Part shown: positions 1 to 12,370 of the stretch, one piece after another
Position numbering within the stretch: the stretch's first letter is position 1
Layout of the letters: each line of letters starts with the position of its first letter
Origin: Evernia prunastri
Lineage: Eukaryota > Ascomycota > Lecanoromycetes > Lecanorales > Parmeliaceae
Assembly (NCBI GenBank): GCA_003184365.1
Contig: NKYR01000063.1
Span: 1 to 64,000, forward strand
DNA length: 64,000 nt
Direction: 5' to 3'
Translations under genes and position numbers: made by a program
The notes under the pieces: model-generated
What the model was told of the DNA's origin: nothing
Database searches by the model: none
The model's input: the letters and a program-made list of their open reading frames with translations, nothing else

Positions 1-1800
1 TGTAGGGAGTCAGATTTTGTTACCAATGAGTTTACCACATAATTCTACACGTCGTGGTATATATTTATAAGTGGTTCTGACAAGAATTGGTGGATCTGTG
101 GCTGATTTAAAAATTTGTGGACGCGAAGCTCGTTTTTTTGAAATACGGGGTTTCTGGAGCAGGCGTCCTAACACAAAAGTCCGCGAAGCGATCTAGACTC
201 TTTTGGGCTTAGTCCCGCGTTAGCTTTGGGACTAAGGTAGGACGCCGGCGCTAGGAGGCAACTTCTAACTTAGCGCTGGAGCCTCAGGGTTAACCCTAAC
301 TTTCGGCCCTGCGTACTCTACCTTAGGTACCTAAGGTACCTTACCTACCTAAGCCTTCCCTAGAAATTCCACATCTTGAGCCAGCCTCATCGAGTGCTTC
401 CGAGACCACCACATTTCTACCTATTCATGGATTTTCGCCAATCATGACCTAGTCTCCATTGAGTCAGGATTGATTTGCATCTCCTTGAAGGCTACCTAAC
501 CTTACCTTACCTATCTTAGCTGCGCCCCTTCTGGCCTAGTGGGTCGTGAGCTTGCATCTTGTACCTTACTCGCTCAGCGATCTTCCCAAGTTCCCGGAAC
601 GTTTTCTACAAATTCCCTGCACCAATACCCCCCTTACCATTGGTATTATGCCATTCGCCATGGTTGGACTGAGGGTTAGCCGGTCACATAGCATGGCTAT
701 TTCGCATAGCAGCGCAGCATCGCATAGAGGGACGTGACTCGTGTCAGGGACGCGATGACCAGGAGACTCGTGTCTCGATAGGAGCTCTATATATATGAGC
801 TTGCCACCAGTGTTGGGCTCTTTATTCGATTCCGTCTCATTCAGGGTCATAGTACTCTTTCCCACTCGCCCAGGCCTGTATACAGCTTCTATGCTGCATA
901 AGCATGGGAGATTTTTAGCACTGGGGGGTCTACATATGCCTCTTCAGGTAGCTAGCCCCGGTGTTGAGACCCTGCACCCACTTCTACACGATTCCGGCTG
1001 TTTTACATGATGATATGTGAAGGCTAAGTGTATGATACCGGTAGTAATATTTTGTACGGCTCCGATGTGGCTAAATAAGGCTACCATTAAGATAGCGGCG
1101 TGGTCGCTACAAAGGCCGTTCTGTAAGGAGATAAATAGCTTTAGGAACCTACTCTGCAAATCGAACAGCATCGCTTCTGTCTATGAAGGGGTGACTCCTT
1201 CGCGAATGCCGAATGCGTGGTCTTTACGAATCGAGTGCGTTGCGTTGGGTGACAAAACTTGCGCTCCCTCTTCCTTGCGTGGTTGTTAACGTCGTCTGGT
1301 GTTCTGTCTCCTCTCATGCGAGATGATACTTCAGAAGGAGTAGTACATATAAATTTAGTCGTCATAGTCAGATACACAATGTCGTCCGGCATAGGACGAC
1401 CGGTAACTCCAGGGACAGAATACACTCCGACCAATATGCGAGAGAGTTCTCCGATGACTCCTTTCTCCAAACCCCTCTCATATCTCCTTTCTCATCGTAA
1501 GTGTTGCCACATTCTCCGTTCTCGGATGCCCCGATCGAGGCTAGCTCGAGGCTCAACATCCAAGGCATCAGGACTTACGGAGAAAGAAACTGGAATTACC
1601 GATCACTGGCTTCTAGAGGACTCCGAGAGGAATGAGTCGGTGCACATACTGCAATCAAATCTTGCGCTATCAACCGTGGGCTCACAGCGATCACTTTACG
1701 TCATGAAAAGTTGAAAGTATATTAGGGGAGCAAAACATTTCGCTCTATCTCTTTTTCCGAAGCCATCAGCTTTTCATACTTACGTTAAACTACAATCAGG
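1..1800. other. Intergenic region upstream of the polyketide synthase
   Basis: I see no convincing gene here. The stretch holds a perfect 16-base palindrome at 321-336 made of CCTTAGG and GGTACC-type words, similar TACCTTACC words around 340-350 and 495-515, and one copy of the repeat that also lies behind the synthase (666-860). Open frames in this stretch are short, overlap each other on both strands and have no domain-like sequence. The last 100 bases before 1801 are pyrimidine-rich and likely contain the synthase promoter and leader. Confidence 0.6.
666..860 (+). repeat. Dispersed repeat, copy A (inverted relative to copy B)
   Basis: This segment matches the reverse complement of 7836-8003 over its whole length, with indels. 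Shared blocks include GGACTGAGGGTTAG at one end, CGCATAGAGGGACGTGACTC in the middle, and GTCATAGTACTCTTT at the other end. Several differences are C/T or G/A changes, as expected if repeat-induced point mutation acted, but there are also indels. A TATA-like run (CTATATATATGAG) in copy A is replaced in copy B. The outer limits are where visible similarity stops. It could be a solo LTR, a MITE or the end of a larger element; no target-site duplication was seen. Confidence 0.75.
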
Positions 1801-4800
1801 ATGACAGACTCTGATCAACAATCCGTTCCGTCTGAGTCGATAGACTCTGACACTGCTTTCTCATCAGGCCTGACAACTCCCCTGCATGAAGAAACGCCAC
1901 CTGTTCATGATGTAAGCTACTATGCAAGCTGGACGATGTTTCTGCAAATCTACCGATGCTGACTACTCAGGAACTCTCTCGGGATGTAGCGGTCGTTGGA
2001 ATGGCCTGTCGACTCGCTGGGGGTATTGATTCCCCAGAGGAATTGTGGCGAGCTATGTTGGAGAAGAAGGACTTCTCTGGAGAAATTCCTAGCATGCGGT
2101 GGGAGCCCTATCACGCAAGGGATGTCAGGAACACCAAGGAACTCAGCAAAGCGACCACCAGAGGGTATTTTCTTGACACAATCGAGGACTTTGACGCTGC
2201 ATTCTTTGGCATCTCTCCTAAAGAAGCCGAGCAAATGGACCCTCAGCAAAGACTCTCCCTTGAAGTCTCCTGGGAGGCATTGGAGAATGCCGGCATTCCT
2301 CCCCAAAATCTTTCGCAATCCGATACGGCCGTATTCATGGGCGTAAACTCCGACGATTATTCGAAGCTTCTGCTCGAGGACCTCCCTGGGATAGAGGCAT
2401 GGATGGGAATTGGCACCGCGTTCTGTGGAGTGCCAAACCGAATATCATATCATATGGACCTCATGGGCCCAAGTACCGCGGTTGATGCAGCCTGTGCCTC
2501 CTCTCTTGTTGCCATTCATCACGGCCGTCAAGCGATCCTGCAAGGCGAGTCTAAGATCGCCATCGCCGGAGGTGTCAATGCGCTTTGTGGTCCAGGATTG
2601 ACACGTGTGTTGGATGAAGCCGGCGCTGTTTCCCACGACGGTTCTTGTATGTCATTTGATGATGACGCCCACGGCTACGGCCGAGGCGAGGGCGCTGCCA
2701 TTGTCATCCTCAAAGGAATGGCAGATGCTGTAGCAGACGGCGACAACATCATTGCAGTGCTCAAAGGCAGTGCTGTCGCCCAAGACGGCCATACTAATGG
2801 TATCATGGCGCCTAATGGAGAGGCTCAAGAATTAGTAGCCCATAAAGCATTGAAAGCTGGTGGTCTGGATGCCTCAAGGGTACAGTACGTCGAGGCGCAC
2901 GCAACCTCTACTCCGCTTGGGGATCCCACCGAAGTGTCAGCTATTGCCAACGTTTATGGCGCCGGGAGATCACCGGAGAATCCAGTCCTCATTGGGTCTG
3001 TGAAACCTAATGTTGGTCATCTTGAGGGAGGAGCAGGCGCCGTGGGGTTTATCAAAGCAGCATTATCGATCAACAAGGGTGTCTTACCACCTCAAGCTAA
3101 TTTGAAGAGATTGAACACGAAGATCGATTGGAAAGAAAGTGGGTTAAAGGTTGTTCAGGAAACGACGGTGTGGCCTGGATGTTTTGATAACCGTTGCGCA
3201 GCCATCTGTTCCTACGGCTATGGTGGAACAGTTTCTCATGCAATCATCGAGAGTTACTCCAAAGATGGCCAATACTTGTCCAAAGCGGAAGAGTGCGACG
3301 GAATGTCCGATTTCCCTGATATTCTGCTATTGTCCGCACCTCAAGAAAGACGCATGGCTATTCAAGCTGCTGAGCAAGCGTTGTGGATTTCATCTGGCGG
3401 CAAAGAACATAACTTACGTAACATTGCAACGACTTTGGCTATGCGTCGTGGTCACCATGACTACCGAGCTGCCTTGGTAGTTGACAGCCACGAAGACGCA
3501 GTGAAATCGCTCAATACATTCGCAAATGGTTCCGCACATGGGTGGACAGCTCAAGACAGGGTCCTGGACTCGGGGGCCAACAAAGGGACTGTTTGGGTCT
3601 TCTCTGGCCATGGAGCGCAATGGAAGAAGATGGGTCGGGATTTGCTTCATGACCCTCTGTTCCGTCAAGCCGTTGCCGCCATTGACCATATCGTCGAGTC
3701 GGAGATGGGCTTTTCAGCGATCCAAGCTCTTAATGGCGGTGACTTCGATGATTCAGACAAAGTCCAAGTTTTGACATACACTATGCAAATTGGTCTCAGT
3801 GCGGTACTCCGAGCCAAAGGATTGAAACCCCAGGCTGTGATTGGCCATTCAGTAGGCGAAATAGCGGCATCGGTCGCGGCAGGCGCGCTCACAGCAGATG
3901 AGGGAGCCTTACTCGTCTGCAAAAGAGCAAAATTGTATCGTCAAGTCATGGGTCTCGGGTCAATGATCCTTGTGAACAGTCAGTTCTCGGAGATTGAGTC
4001 CGAGCTTGACGGCCGCGAGGACATTGTTGCTGCTATTGACTCCTCTCCCTCATCTTGTGTGGTTTCTGGAGAAAATAGTGCTGTCGCTGAGTTTGATCAA
4101 AGTTTGAAAGCTCGTGGGATCAAGACATTCAAGGTCAAAACAGATGTTGCTTTCCACAGTCCAATGTTGAAAACACTAGTCTCACCACTTCAAGCAGCTC
4201 TTGCAGATTCACTTCAGCCGAGGTCACCCGTGGTCAAGCTTTATTCATCGTCTGATCCAGATCCTCGCACTGAGTGCCTTCGAGATATCAAGTACTGGAC
4301 GAACAACATGATCAATCCGGTCTTGCTCACATCGGCAGTGGAGGCAGCTGCGGAAGATGGACTACGACTGTTCCTCGAAGTTTCGTCGCATCCAATCGTG
4401 TCTCAATCTATCAGTGAGACGCTGATGGAAAAAGGAATTGAGGACTTCGGTGTTGTCTCCACTATGGAACGGAAGAAACCCGCAAAGAAGAGCATACAGT
4501 TGGGTATAGCCCAGCTATACTGTCGGGGAGCAGACATCCAATGGAAGAAGCAAATGGGTAGAAACTGGGCACAGAGTGTTCCAGGCACGCACTGGAATCA
4601 TAAGCCATTCTGGAAAGTTATCGAAACCGGACCGCTGGGTGCAAGTGCCATGCATGATGTGGAGAAACACAACCTTTTGGGGCAAGGCATTCCGGTGGCT
4701 GGAGCCAATACCTTTCTGTATACGACTCAGCTTGACAACAATACCAAACCATTCCCTGGAAGTCATCCGTTACACGGAACTGAGATTGTCCCTGCTGCTG

Positions 4801-7241
4801 TCTTGATTAACACGTTTCTCAACGCTACTGGGGCGAAAAGCCTCTCAAACATCATCCTTCGTGTGCCAATTGCAGTCAGTGCACAACGCGACGTCCAGAT
4901 CATTGTCCAGCAAGACCAGATAAAGGTTGCATCCACCTTAACTCAGGACAAAGGAACTCATCCCGATAAGACATCCTGGGTGACACACACAACTGGCTCA
5001 TGGAGTTCTGAGGCTTCTGTGGCTGGCGAGCGTCAAAAGCTGAATATTGCAGCTATTGAAGCTCGTATTGGTACGAAGCTAGCTGACAACTTTTCTATCG
5101 AGTACCTAGACAAGGTTGGTGTTTCAGCTATGGGCTTCCCCTGGGCTGTCACGGAACACTATGGAAATCTCAAAGAAATGATGGCCAGGGTCGATGTCGC
5201 GCCAGACGCGGCGGAAGATTTAGCTGCTGAAGACCTACCATGGGAATCACACTCGTGGGCCCCTATGCTCGATGCTGTTACATCCGTTGGCTCGACGCTT
5301 TTCTTCAACGAGCCAAAATTGCGCATGCCGGCGCAGATCGACAGAGTCGAAGTTTATACCGACAGTCTACCACCGAAGACGGGCTACGTTTACGTTAAAG
5401 AGGCCCCTAACGCAGGCCTAGCAGTTGACGTCTGCCTTCTTGACGAGAGCGGAGAGCCCCTTCTCAAAGTTTTCTCTATGCGATTCTCTGAGATTGAGGG
5501 TACTGGAGGTGCAAGCGGCAGCACAGAAAGCCTTGTCCATCAGATAGCCTGGCCTCCGACAACTTTCTCGGAAAACCCACTCGAGATAAGCAATGTGATC
5601 CTCATTTCTGGGCCTAGTCGAACTGAAAATTTTGTTGCCAATCTCTCCGACAAGCTCGCATCGGTCATCAAACTCAGTCGAGTACAGGATCTATCCAGAG
5701 CTGATCTCTCTGTGCCTCTCAAGAGCAAGGAAACAGTGATTGTCTACTGTCCGGGTCGAGTCGAGTCGTTTGACAACGTCTTCGAGACTTCGGAGCTTTT
5801 CATCTCGGAGCTACTTCACATCGTCAAGTTCGTAGCCCAGTCCTCGCTTCCTACCAAAATTTTCGCCTTGACGGATAAGACTTTTGCAAGCGAAGATCCT
5901 ACTGCTCTCGCTCAAGCTCCCTTGCACGGCCTTTGCCGGATCATTGCTTCCGAGCTTCCGGACCTTTGGGGTGCGCTGATAGATACTGAAGACTCCTCTT
6001 TCCCTTTTCAAGCAATCAGATACGTCCAAGGCCAGGATGTTATTCGGATGAGTGATGGTGTACCAAGGACAGCTCGGCTGAGGTCATTCCCTCGTGAGAC
6101 AATCTCAAAGGGTGTCAACCCGAAGTCTCTACTTCCCCGCCCTGAGGGAACCTACATCATTACCGGAGGCATCGGTGCTTTGGGCCTTGAGGTTGCGGAT
6201 TTCTTGGTAGAGAAAGGTGCACGCAGACTGGTCATGGTCTCACGCCGAGCACTTCCACCACGAGGTGACTGGGAAAGCCTTAGCGGATCGATGAAAGCCG
6301 CGGCTCAGAAGATCAAGCATCTCGAGAATCTAGGCGCTACCATACACGTCGTAGCTGCTGATATCGGTGCCCCACTTGGATCTGAAAACCTCAAAAATGC
6401 CCTCGATGCCCTCTCACTTCTCCCAGCTCTTGGTGTCGTTCACGCCGCTGGCGTGCTTGAAGACCAGCTCGTGCTTGAAACAACGCCGGACTCGTTCCAC
6501 CGTGTCCTCCGCCCCAAGATCGCCGGTGCTCTTGCGCTACACTCACTGTTCCCTCCCGGCTCCCTTGATTTCTTTGTGCTCTTCTCATCCTGCGGTCAGC
6601 TCTTTGGCTTCCCCGGGCAGAGCTCCTACGCCAGCGGCAACGCCTTCCTGGACACCCTGGCCACTCACCGCCGCAACTTGGGCGACAACGCCATCGCATT
6701 CCAATGGACATCGTGGCGCGGCTTGGGCATGGCGGCGAGCACCGACTTCATCAACGCCGAGCTCGAGAGTAAGGGTATCACAGACGTCACCCGCGACGAG
6801 GCCTTCCGCGCATGGGAGCACGTCGCCAAATGCGACACGGACCATGCTGTCGTCCTGCGCAGCCTCGCCTTCGACGAGAACGAGCCGCTCCCCGTTCCCA
6901 TCATCAACGACATCGCGGTGCGCCGGGCCGGTACCGCCGCCGGGGGCGGAGCTGGGTCTGACAGCACGATGCATATGTCCGGCCCGGAGCTGAAGGCCTA
7001 TCTGGACACGAAGATTCGAGAATGCGTAGTCTCAGTGCTACAGCTCTCGGGCACCGACGACGTCGACTCCCGTGCCGCTTTGGCGGACCTCGGTGTCGAT
7101 AGTGTGATGACGGTCACGCTGAGGAAACGGTTGCAGTCGAGTCTAAAGGTCAAGGTACCGCCGACGCTGACTTGGAGTCATCCTACGGTTGGTCATTTGG
7201 TTGGGTGGTATATAGAAAAGTTGGGACCGGGGAGTGTTTGA
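1801..7241 (+). CDS. Partially reducing polyketide synthase, 6-methylsalicylic acid synthase type
   Basis: Exons are 1801-1911 and 1971-7241 (intron 1912-1970), giving 1793 residues. Domain order is KS, AT, TH/DH, KR, ACP with no methyltransferase, enoyl reductase or thioesterase, which is the order and length of the 6-MSAS family (about 1770-1800 residues). Visible catalytic residues: KS Cys212 (DAACASS), His347 (EAHATST) and His387 (NVGHLEGG); AT Ser664 (GHSVGE); HPLHGTEIVP with His969, the site that acts as thioester hydrolase in studied 6-MSAS enzymes; KR nucleotide motif TGGIGALG near 1435 and Tyr1590 (YASGN); ACP Ser1748 (GVDSV). Family knowledge: one acetyl and three malonyl units are joined, with one ketoreduction, to 6-methylsalicylate. 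Mellein and related synthases share this layout, so the exact product is inferred. The 3' part (about 6400-7000) is clearly richer in G+C than the rest. All domains look intact. Confidence 0.93.
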
Positions 7242-8135
7242 AATTGAACAACAATGTCGGTAGTGCTGGGGGGGAGGGGGGATCTCTCGGCAATGGCGTT
7301 GTATTAGATGGGCATTCGGACATTTAAACGCTTGAACTTATTTTTTAAGCTGCCGTTTCCAGATATTCACGTATGACATGCATGATGATATGTTACGCTT
7401 CCTCTACAGTCACCAACGCGATTCGTGTATGCGTCTCCTGAGGTGCGCTATCTTCCGTTCGAGGGCCCTACTAGAGGGAAGGGGTGGCGATAATGTTTCT
7501 TCCACAGAGGTATCGCACTCTCTTTCTGACGCGACTATGACGGCGACGTTGATCTTAGCGCTTTTCTTGGACGACGAGACCTCTGATTGCGAGGCCTTTT
7601 GATGACGAGGCCGTGGACGATGGGCCTCCTTTGGAGGGCTTAGGCGAATCGGGGGGTGCGGGGGTCTTAGCGGCCCAAGAAGTGCGAGTGCTGACCATGC
7701 TGACGATAGGAGGGTGTTTTGGGGGGAATAAAATGTGTAATGGCTAGTGGAGTGTGTGAATGAACTGACGATGTGGTAGGTTTGACGAAGTATTGGAATG
7801 TGGGCACGGGGTGAGATTGGAATACGATGTGACTTAAAGAGTACTATGACTCTGGAGGAGATGGTATCGAATGAAGAGCCCAACATTGAACAGATAGAGC
7901 TCCCATCGAGACACGAATCTCCAGGCTGGTCGTCGCGTCCCTGACGCGAGTCACGTCCCTCTATGCGAAACACCCTACTATGCGACCGCCTAACCCTCAG
8001 TCCCACTCCAGCGAAGAGAGCAATCACCTAGTCAGATCATTCAGTTCAATCATGACCAAGCTGGCTTTGTAGTCGGAATACAAATCCAACACCCAGAATT
8101 TCGGGCTTGACGGGGACTCCGCAGCTCAGTTGCTA
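7242..8135. other. Intergenic region between synthase and regulator
   Basis: This is the gap between two convergent genes. Its distal part is repeat copy B. A minus-strand open frame of 205 codons (8027-7410) runs out of the repeat into a Pro/Ser/Lys-rich stretch. In another frame an ATG near 7699 opens a Ser/Pro-rich peptide starting MVSTRTSW. Neither frame continues as a recognisable protein, so I treat them as chance or relic frames. A G-run lies just after the synthase stop (about 7268-7282). Confidence 0.5.
7836..8003 (-). repeat. Dispersed repeat, copy B (inverted relative to copy A)
   Basis: The reverse complement aligns with 666-860. It is shorter than copy A because of indels, including a gap at the TATA-like run. 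Matching blocks are listed under copy A. Together the copies bracket the polyketide synthase with opposite orientation, about 0.9 kb before its start and 0.6 kb after its stop. Confidence 0.75.
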
Positions 8136-10576
8136 TCATCCACTACCCTTGTTCCAAAACATCTGACTGGCATCACTGTGCTCTTGACCCATATCCGACA
8201 ACATTTCAAAATCACTCTGCTCCAGGTCCTTATATGGCAGCAGTTCGGTCCCGTCCAATGGCCCAAACATATCTAGTGCGAAATTTGTTGAAGCAGAAGA
8301 AGCTGTGGCAGACAAGGTGTTCGGGTCCCCAAGGGACGGCGTCGACATAGACGTTAGACCAGGTGTAGCGGGCTTATCATGCATCCAGGGATATGTGAAT
8401 TGAGAGGGGGTAGACCGCAAAGCTTGGGTTTGTGAAGATGCTCGAAAATGCTGAGGCACGGGAGGAGCACTGGTAAGAGAATTCTGGGATGGTGGTCCTG
8501 GTTGGACGGAAGGTGAAGAGCGGTCCGATGATGTGAGCTTATCGCGGAAGCGACTAGCGAAAACGTCAATCTTATCCAGAACATTACGGGTTACTGCTCC
8601 AGCGCTGGTAGCAAGAGCACAATGGTTGGCCGCGAGGGTGTCAAAGTTGGCGATGGCGGTGTGGATGGCTCTGCGTGCGGAGGGGGAATGGCGGCATAAT
8701 GGATGTGCAAGACCAAAGCCAAGTATTGACAGGGCTGCATCCCACTGAAATTGGTAAGCTTGCTGCCATCCGTTAAGAATATTACTTTCGGTGAGCACTT
8801 GATGAAGGATACTTGTCGTGGCAATCGCGTGGCTCAAGCACGACACTCCATGATCCACAGACAGCTGAAACGCTGGAATGGAACTAGAAGGGAAGCGAAT
8901 AAATGGCCGATGCAAAGACATCGTAAGATTATGATATAAGAGCTCGAGGAGGAGACGTTGGCTTTGTAACCACAGCGGTACGTATGGATCAAACTCAATC
9001 ACCGAACGAGCGGTTGAGAATGGTTCTCCGGTGCCTTTTCGAGGGTTTTTCAGCGCGATAGGAACATTGCGCACCCAATCCTGGAGTCCTTTCATACTTT
9101 GGAGTAAGTGATCCGCGCACGACTCCAGAAGGTCAAGGTTATCATAAAGATCTGTTCCTTTATGAGCGGTACTTGCCTCGGAGCACATCTCATAGAAACT
9201 TGTGTGAATGGATCTTACCGTCACAACAAGCTTGATGCATTGAGAATAGAATGCCAGCCAATTGATATCTGCGAAAGTAGACAAGCTGCTGCCGGAATCT
9301 GTTGCTTCCAACGGGTCACCAGATGGTAAGTCGCACGTTATATGTGAGCATCAATCAGATATGGCCGACCCAACTCATGGCAGGTTTTGCTGTCTAGAAG
9401 AAACAGACTCCACCAGATGCGCCGACGAAGCGAAGTCTGTGCGGGTGACAAATATTCCATAGTCTCAAGATGTACTCCAAGCGCATTTGCTATACGGATG
9501 GCCACTTCCAGAGTCTGGTGCCCAATATCCAACATTGAAGCGTTGTTGAGGTACAGCACCGAGTAAATGAGGGACTGCAGAGTTGATATTGTCGGCGCCT
9601 TGTACTCGCTTGACAACAGCTTTTGTGACCGACGGTGCAGCCCGCGACCGGCGAAGCCCACATCATTGCCCTCGATATCGATTACGAATGCACTTCCGTA
9701 CTGTACACACAGAGCGAGGACGCTGTCTACAAGAGCTGATGGCTGGCGCTTGGCCTCGGTTGGTGAGAAGGTGTTTGTCCATAGGGAGTCGTAATATTCC
9801 TTAAACTCTTTCTCATTCAGGATTGGAATAGTGATATGATATGACAGCCAGAACAGGTTGAGAAAACTTTCCTCCTGGGATCGAGACATATCTTCGCCTG
9901 TGGACGTGGGTTCACTCATGCTTGAGCGTTGGTCGGGAAGATCGCTTCCTGAAAATTTCGTAGTGCTCGCGAATAGTGACGCGACTGGCTCGAAAGGGTC
10001 TCCGAGGCCTGGTTGTTGCAGGCTTTCCTTCAGATAAGACCTCATACGATGTATCAAAAAGGTTGAGGACATGAGGCCATAGCACTGTGGGAGATTGGTC
10101 TGTGGGTCCTTCACCCAAATGCCTAGCCAACGCCATCTTCTCTGTTGCGAGTCGTCCATATTGAGGATGCGGGAGAGCTGCGACGTTGACTCAGAGGTGT
10201 GAGAAGGGCTGTCTAAGTCTTGCGACTTTCTTTCCTCCAGCTCTGACTCGAGCTCTCTGTTACGTGATCTAAGCCTCTCAATTTCACTTCAAGGTCTCTA
10301 TTAGTCTTGTAAGAACGACTAGGCCAATGACACTCACGAACTTGAAGCGGGCTGCGTTCTGGTTGCGTCCTTCCATTGGATGTTGCTACACGAACTTCCC
10401 TTGCTTTGGCAGTTCCTACAAGGCTGACGGTCGTCGCATCTGATGCGGTTGAGGCGGCACGAGTCACAAGCACGCGCAACTTGACGTCGCTTTGGTCGTC
10501 CAGAAGGGGTCGGGGTGGCCGAGGCATTATCATCGAGGTCTTGCGAGCCCGTCGACGTACTAAACGTGGTGAACAT
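8136..10576 (-). CDS. Zn2Cys6 transcription factor with fungal-specific domain; frame broken once
   Basis: Exon 1 (10576-10338) starts MFTTFSTST and carries a zinc binuclear cluster, spacing CX2CX6CX5CX2CX6C, at about residues 36-62. After a 51-base intron (10337-10287) comes a charged heptad-like linker and then a fungal transcription-factor domain with the typical RRRIWWSLFLLD and LGRPYLID motifs. Directly after LGRPYLIDAHI the frame meets a stop near 9338-9340. The rest (TCDLPSGD to a Ser/Pro-rich, acidic C-terminus ending at 8136) continues two bases out of phase across CACATATAACG. Ignoring two bases the protein would have about 795 residues. No GT-AG intron bridges the break without deleting the conserved motif, so it is either a real frameshift or a sequencing error in a TA run. 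The gene is convergent with the polyketide synthase and is a plausible, unproven, pathway regulator. Confidence 0.85.
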
Positions 10577-12370
10577 TTTCCCAGCCTTTCCTTATAACAA
10601 AAGAGCATACGGCTTCGAACAGGTGTACGAGGGCAGCCTTTACAAGGTAAGGTAGACAAGGAGAATCGATCCTGGCGGTTCAGGACATTCCTTGAATTCA
10701 AGTAAGGTATTATATTGGAATAAAAGGTAGAAAGGAAGGATAGAAGGATAGAACGGCAACGGAGAAGCTAAGAGGCTGAAAAGCCTGGAAGAGGGAAAGC
10801 GAACGTTATCACCTCGACAGCCCAAGGATAGCGTTGCGTAGCCTTGCAAATGCCTGATCCATCTTCGGATGATTCCACATCCACCATTGAGGTAGGTAAT
10901 AGATGCGAGGGAAAGCTGCATGCTTACTGTATACACACCGCTTCTTCGCGAAAGGACGAGGCTTGCGCGCAACCGACCGCTAATTCTCTTCAATCGAGCT
11001 GAGAATTGTACACCATGTCATGTACTATAGATATATGAGAAGCTTCACAAACAATCAAAATATGTCAATTCGATGGAAGACTGCGGCTCATAGCCTTGTA
11101 AGAAGAAACATCTTTGCGCCAACCTTAGGTCTGTCTACGATGGCTGGGTGGGTTTTTGAGCACCAATCGGAGAATTACTTTGGGCAGCCTTGCGGTGGAG
11201 AAGCAGGGCAAATAGCTCACCAAAGATCTCACGCAGTCAGAGGTGGCACCAGTGGGGATTAGGGGATTTAGACAATATACGGCGTACCACCACAATGCCC
11301 CCACGCAAATCACTTAGCATCTTGCGCCCTTGTTGTGCTAGACAAACGAATAGCTTTTCAAGACGAGCCACGGCCCCAGGTATCCCTAGGCACCCTCATA
11401 ATTGACTGTACATGAATCGCCCGGATTAAAGCTACGGTAAATTGAAGTTCGGAGAATTCTCCGATCTTGACTCTTGGGATCGGTCGACCTGTAGGTACTG
11501 TAGGTACTTAGAAGTACGTAAATTGCCCGAGGTACCTTGCTCTATGCGGTAAGGCGGTCACGCTTTTTTACAATTCAGTAAGTAAAGTAAAGCATCATTT
11601 GACGTTTAACCCCCCGCCGTTATTTCAAGCACGGTAGGTACTGTACGAACTGTACCTACCTACCTTTCTATGTCCTCACCACTTTTGAGTAACAGGCTGC
11701 TTAGACCCTTATCTTGCTAGCCCCCACGCTATATGGAACTTGTTATAAGGACCTTGTCGCTTGTATTTATCGCCGATCGATCGAGTAATGGGTTTAGGGA
11801 TCGAAATTTCTAATGTCGATGCCTTGGAGTTGACTTATTAAACTGTAATGATCGTATTTTGCCCAATCATGAATCAAAATAAAGTGGTATCATAGGTACT
11901 AATTAAGACAAGAGAAATATAAAGAAACCTTTGCTACGCGGCGCAATCGAGTGATCACTAAAGTAAAGTATGCTCTGCCTCGGTACTTGAGGTTCGAACT
12001 TCACGCAATGATCACCTCAATCGCGCGTCAATAGGGCCCGCGGTTAATCTATCTTAACCCTGGTGCCTAAGTGGGATTCTCGCCAGGTGCCACGCCAGCC
12101 TTTCAGGATCCTAAAGTACCCTCCAGTCTTGCAGATTCCAGGTTTACTAAAGCTCCTCGAGTCATGCAACACTGGCACATTCAATCTGCAATTGGCCGAG
12201 GCAGATCGATTATATACCACTCGCGGAGCATTATCATTATCATCTCCTCTCGTCGCTCTCTCCACACTACCCTCCCTTGCGCTCAGGAACAATTTAGGGA
12301 CAAAGTTGTAGAAGGTCATCTTTGGCTCGAATTCCATCTACACGATCTCTCTTCTAATTGACTGCTACAG
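10577..12370. other. Intergenic region, AT-rich in parts
   Basis: No gene with domain-like sequence is seen. The part 11480-11670 contains several GTAGGTAC and TACCTACC words. From 11700 to 12000 the sequence is AT-rich with no long frame. The right end probably contains the promoter and a leader exon of the next gene, with a clear intron acceptor (GACTGCTACAG) ending at 12370. Confidence 0.5.

Noticed and set aside
288..305. AGGGTTAACCCTAAC, similar to telomere repeats
   Set aside because: At most two half-units in palindromic form are present, with no further tandem copies. Too little to call an interstitial telomere.
7410..8027. 205-codon minus-strand frame between synthase and regulator
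   Set aside because: It begins inside the repeat copy and continues into Ser/Pro-rich sequence with no recognisable domain. A relic or chance frame is more likely than a gene.
11985..12010. GAGGTTCGAACTTC, like a tRNA B-box
   Set aside because: No A-box at the right distance and no pairing acceptor stem could be found on either strand.
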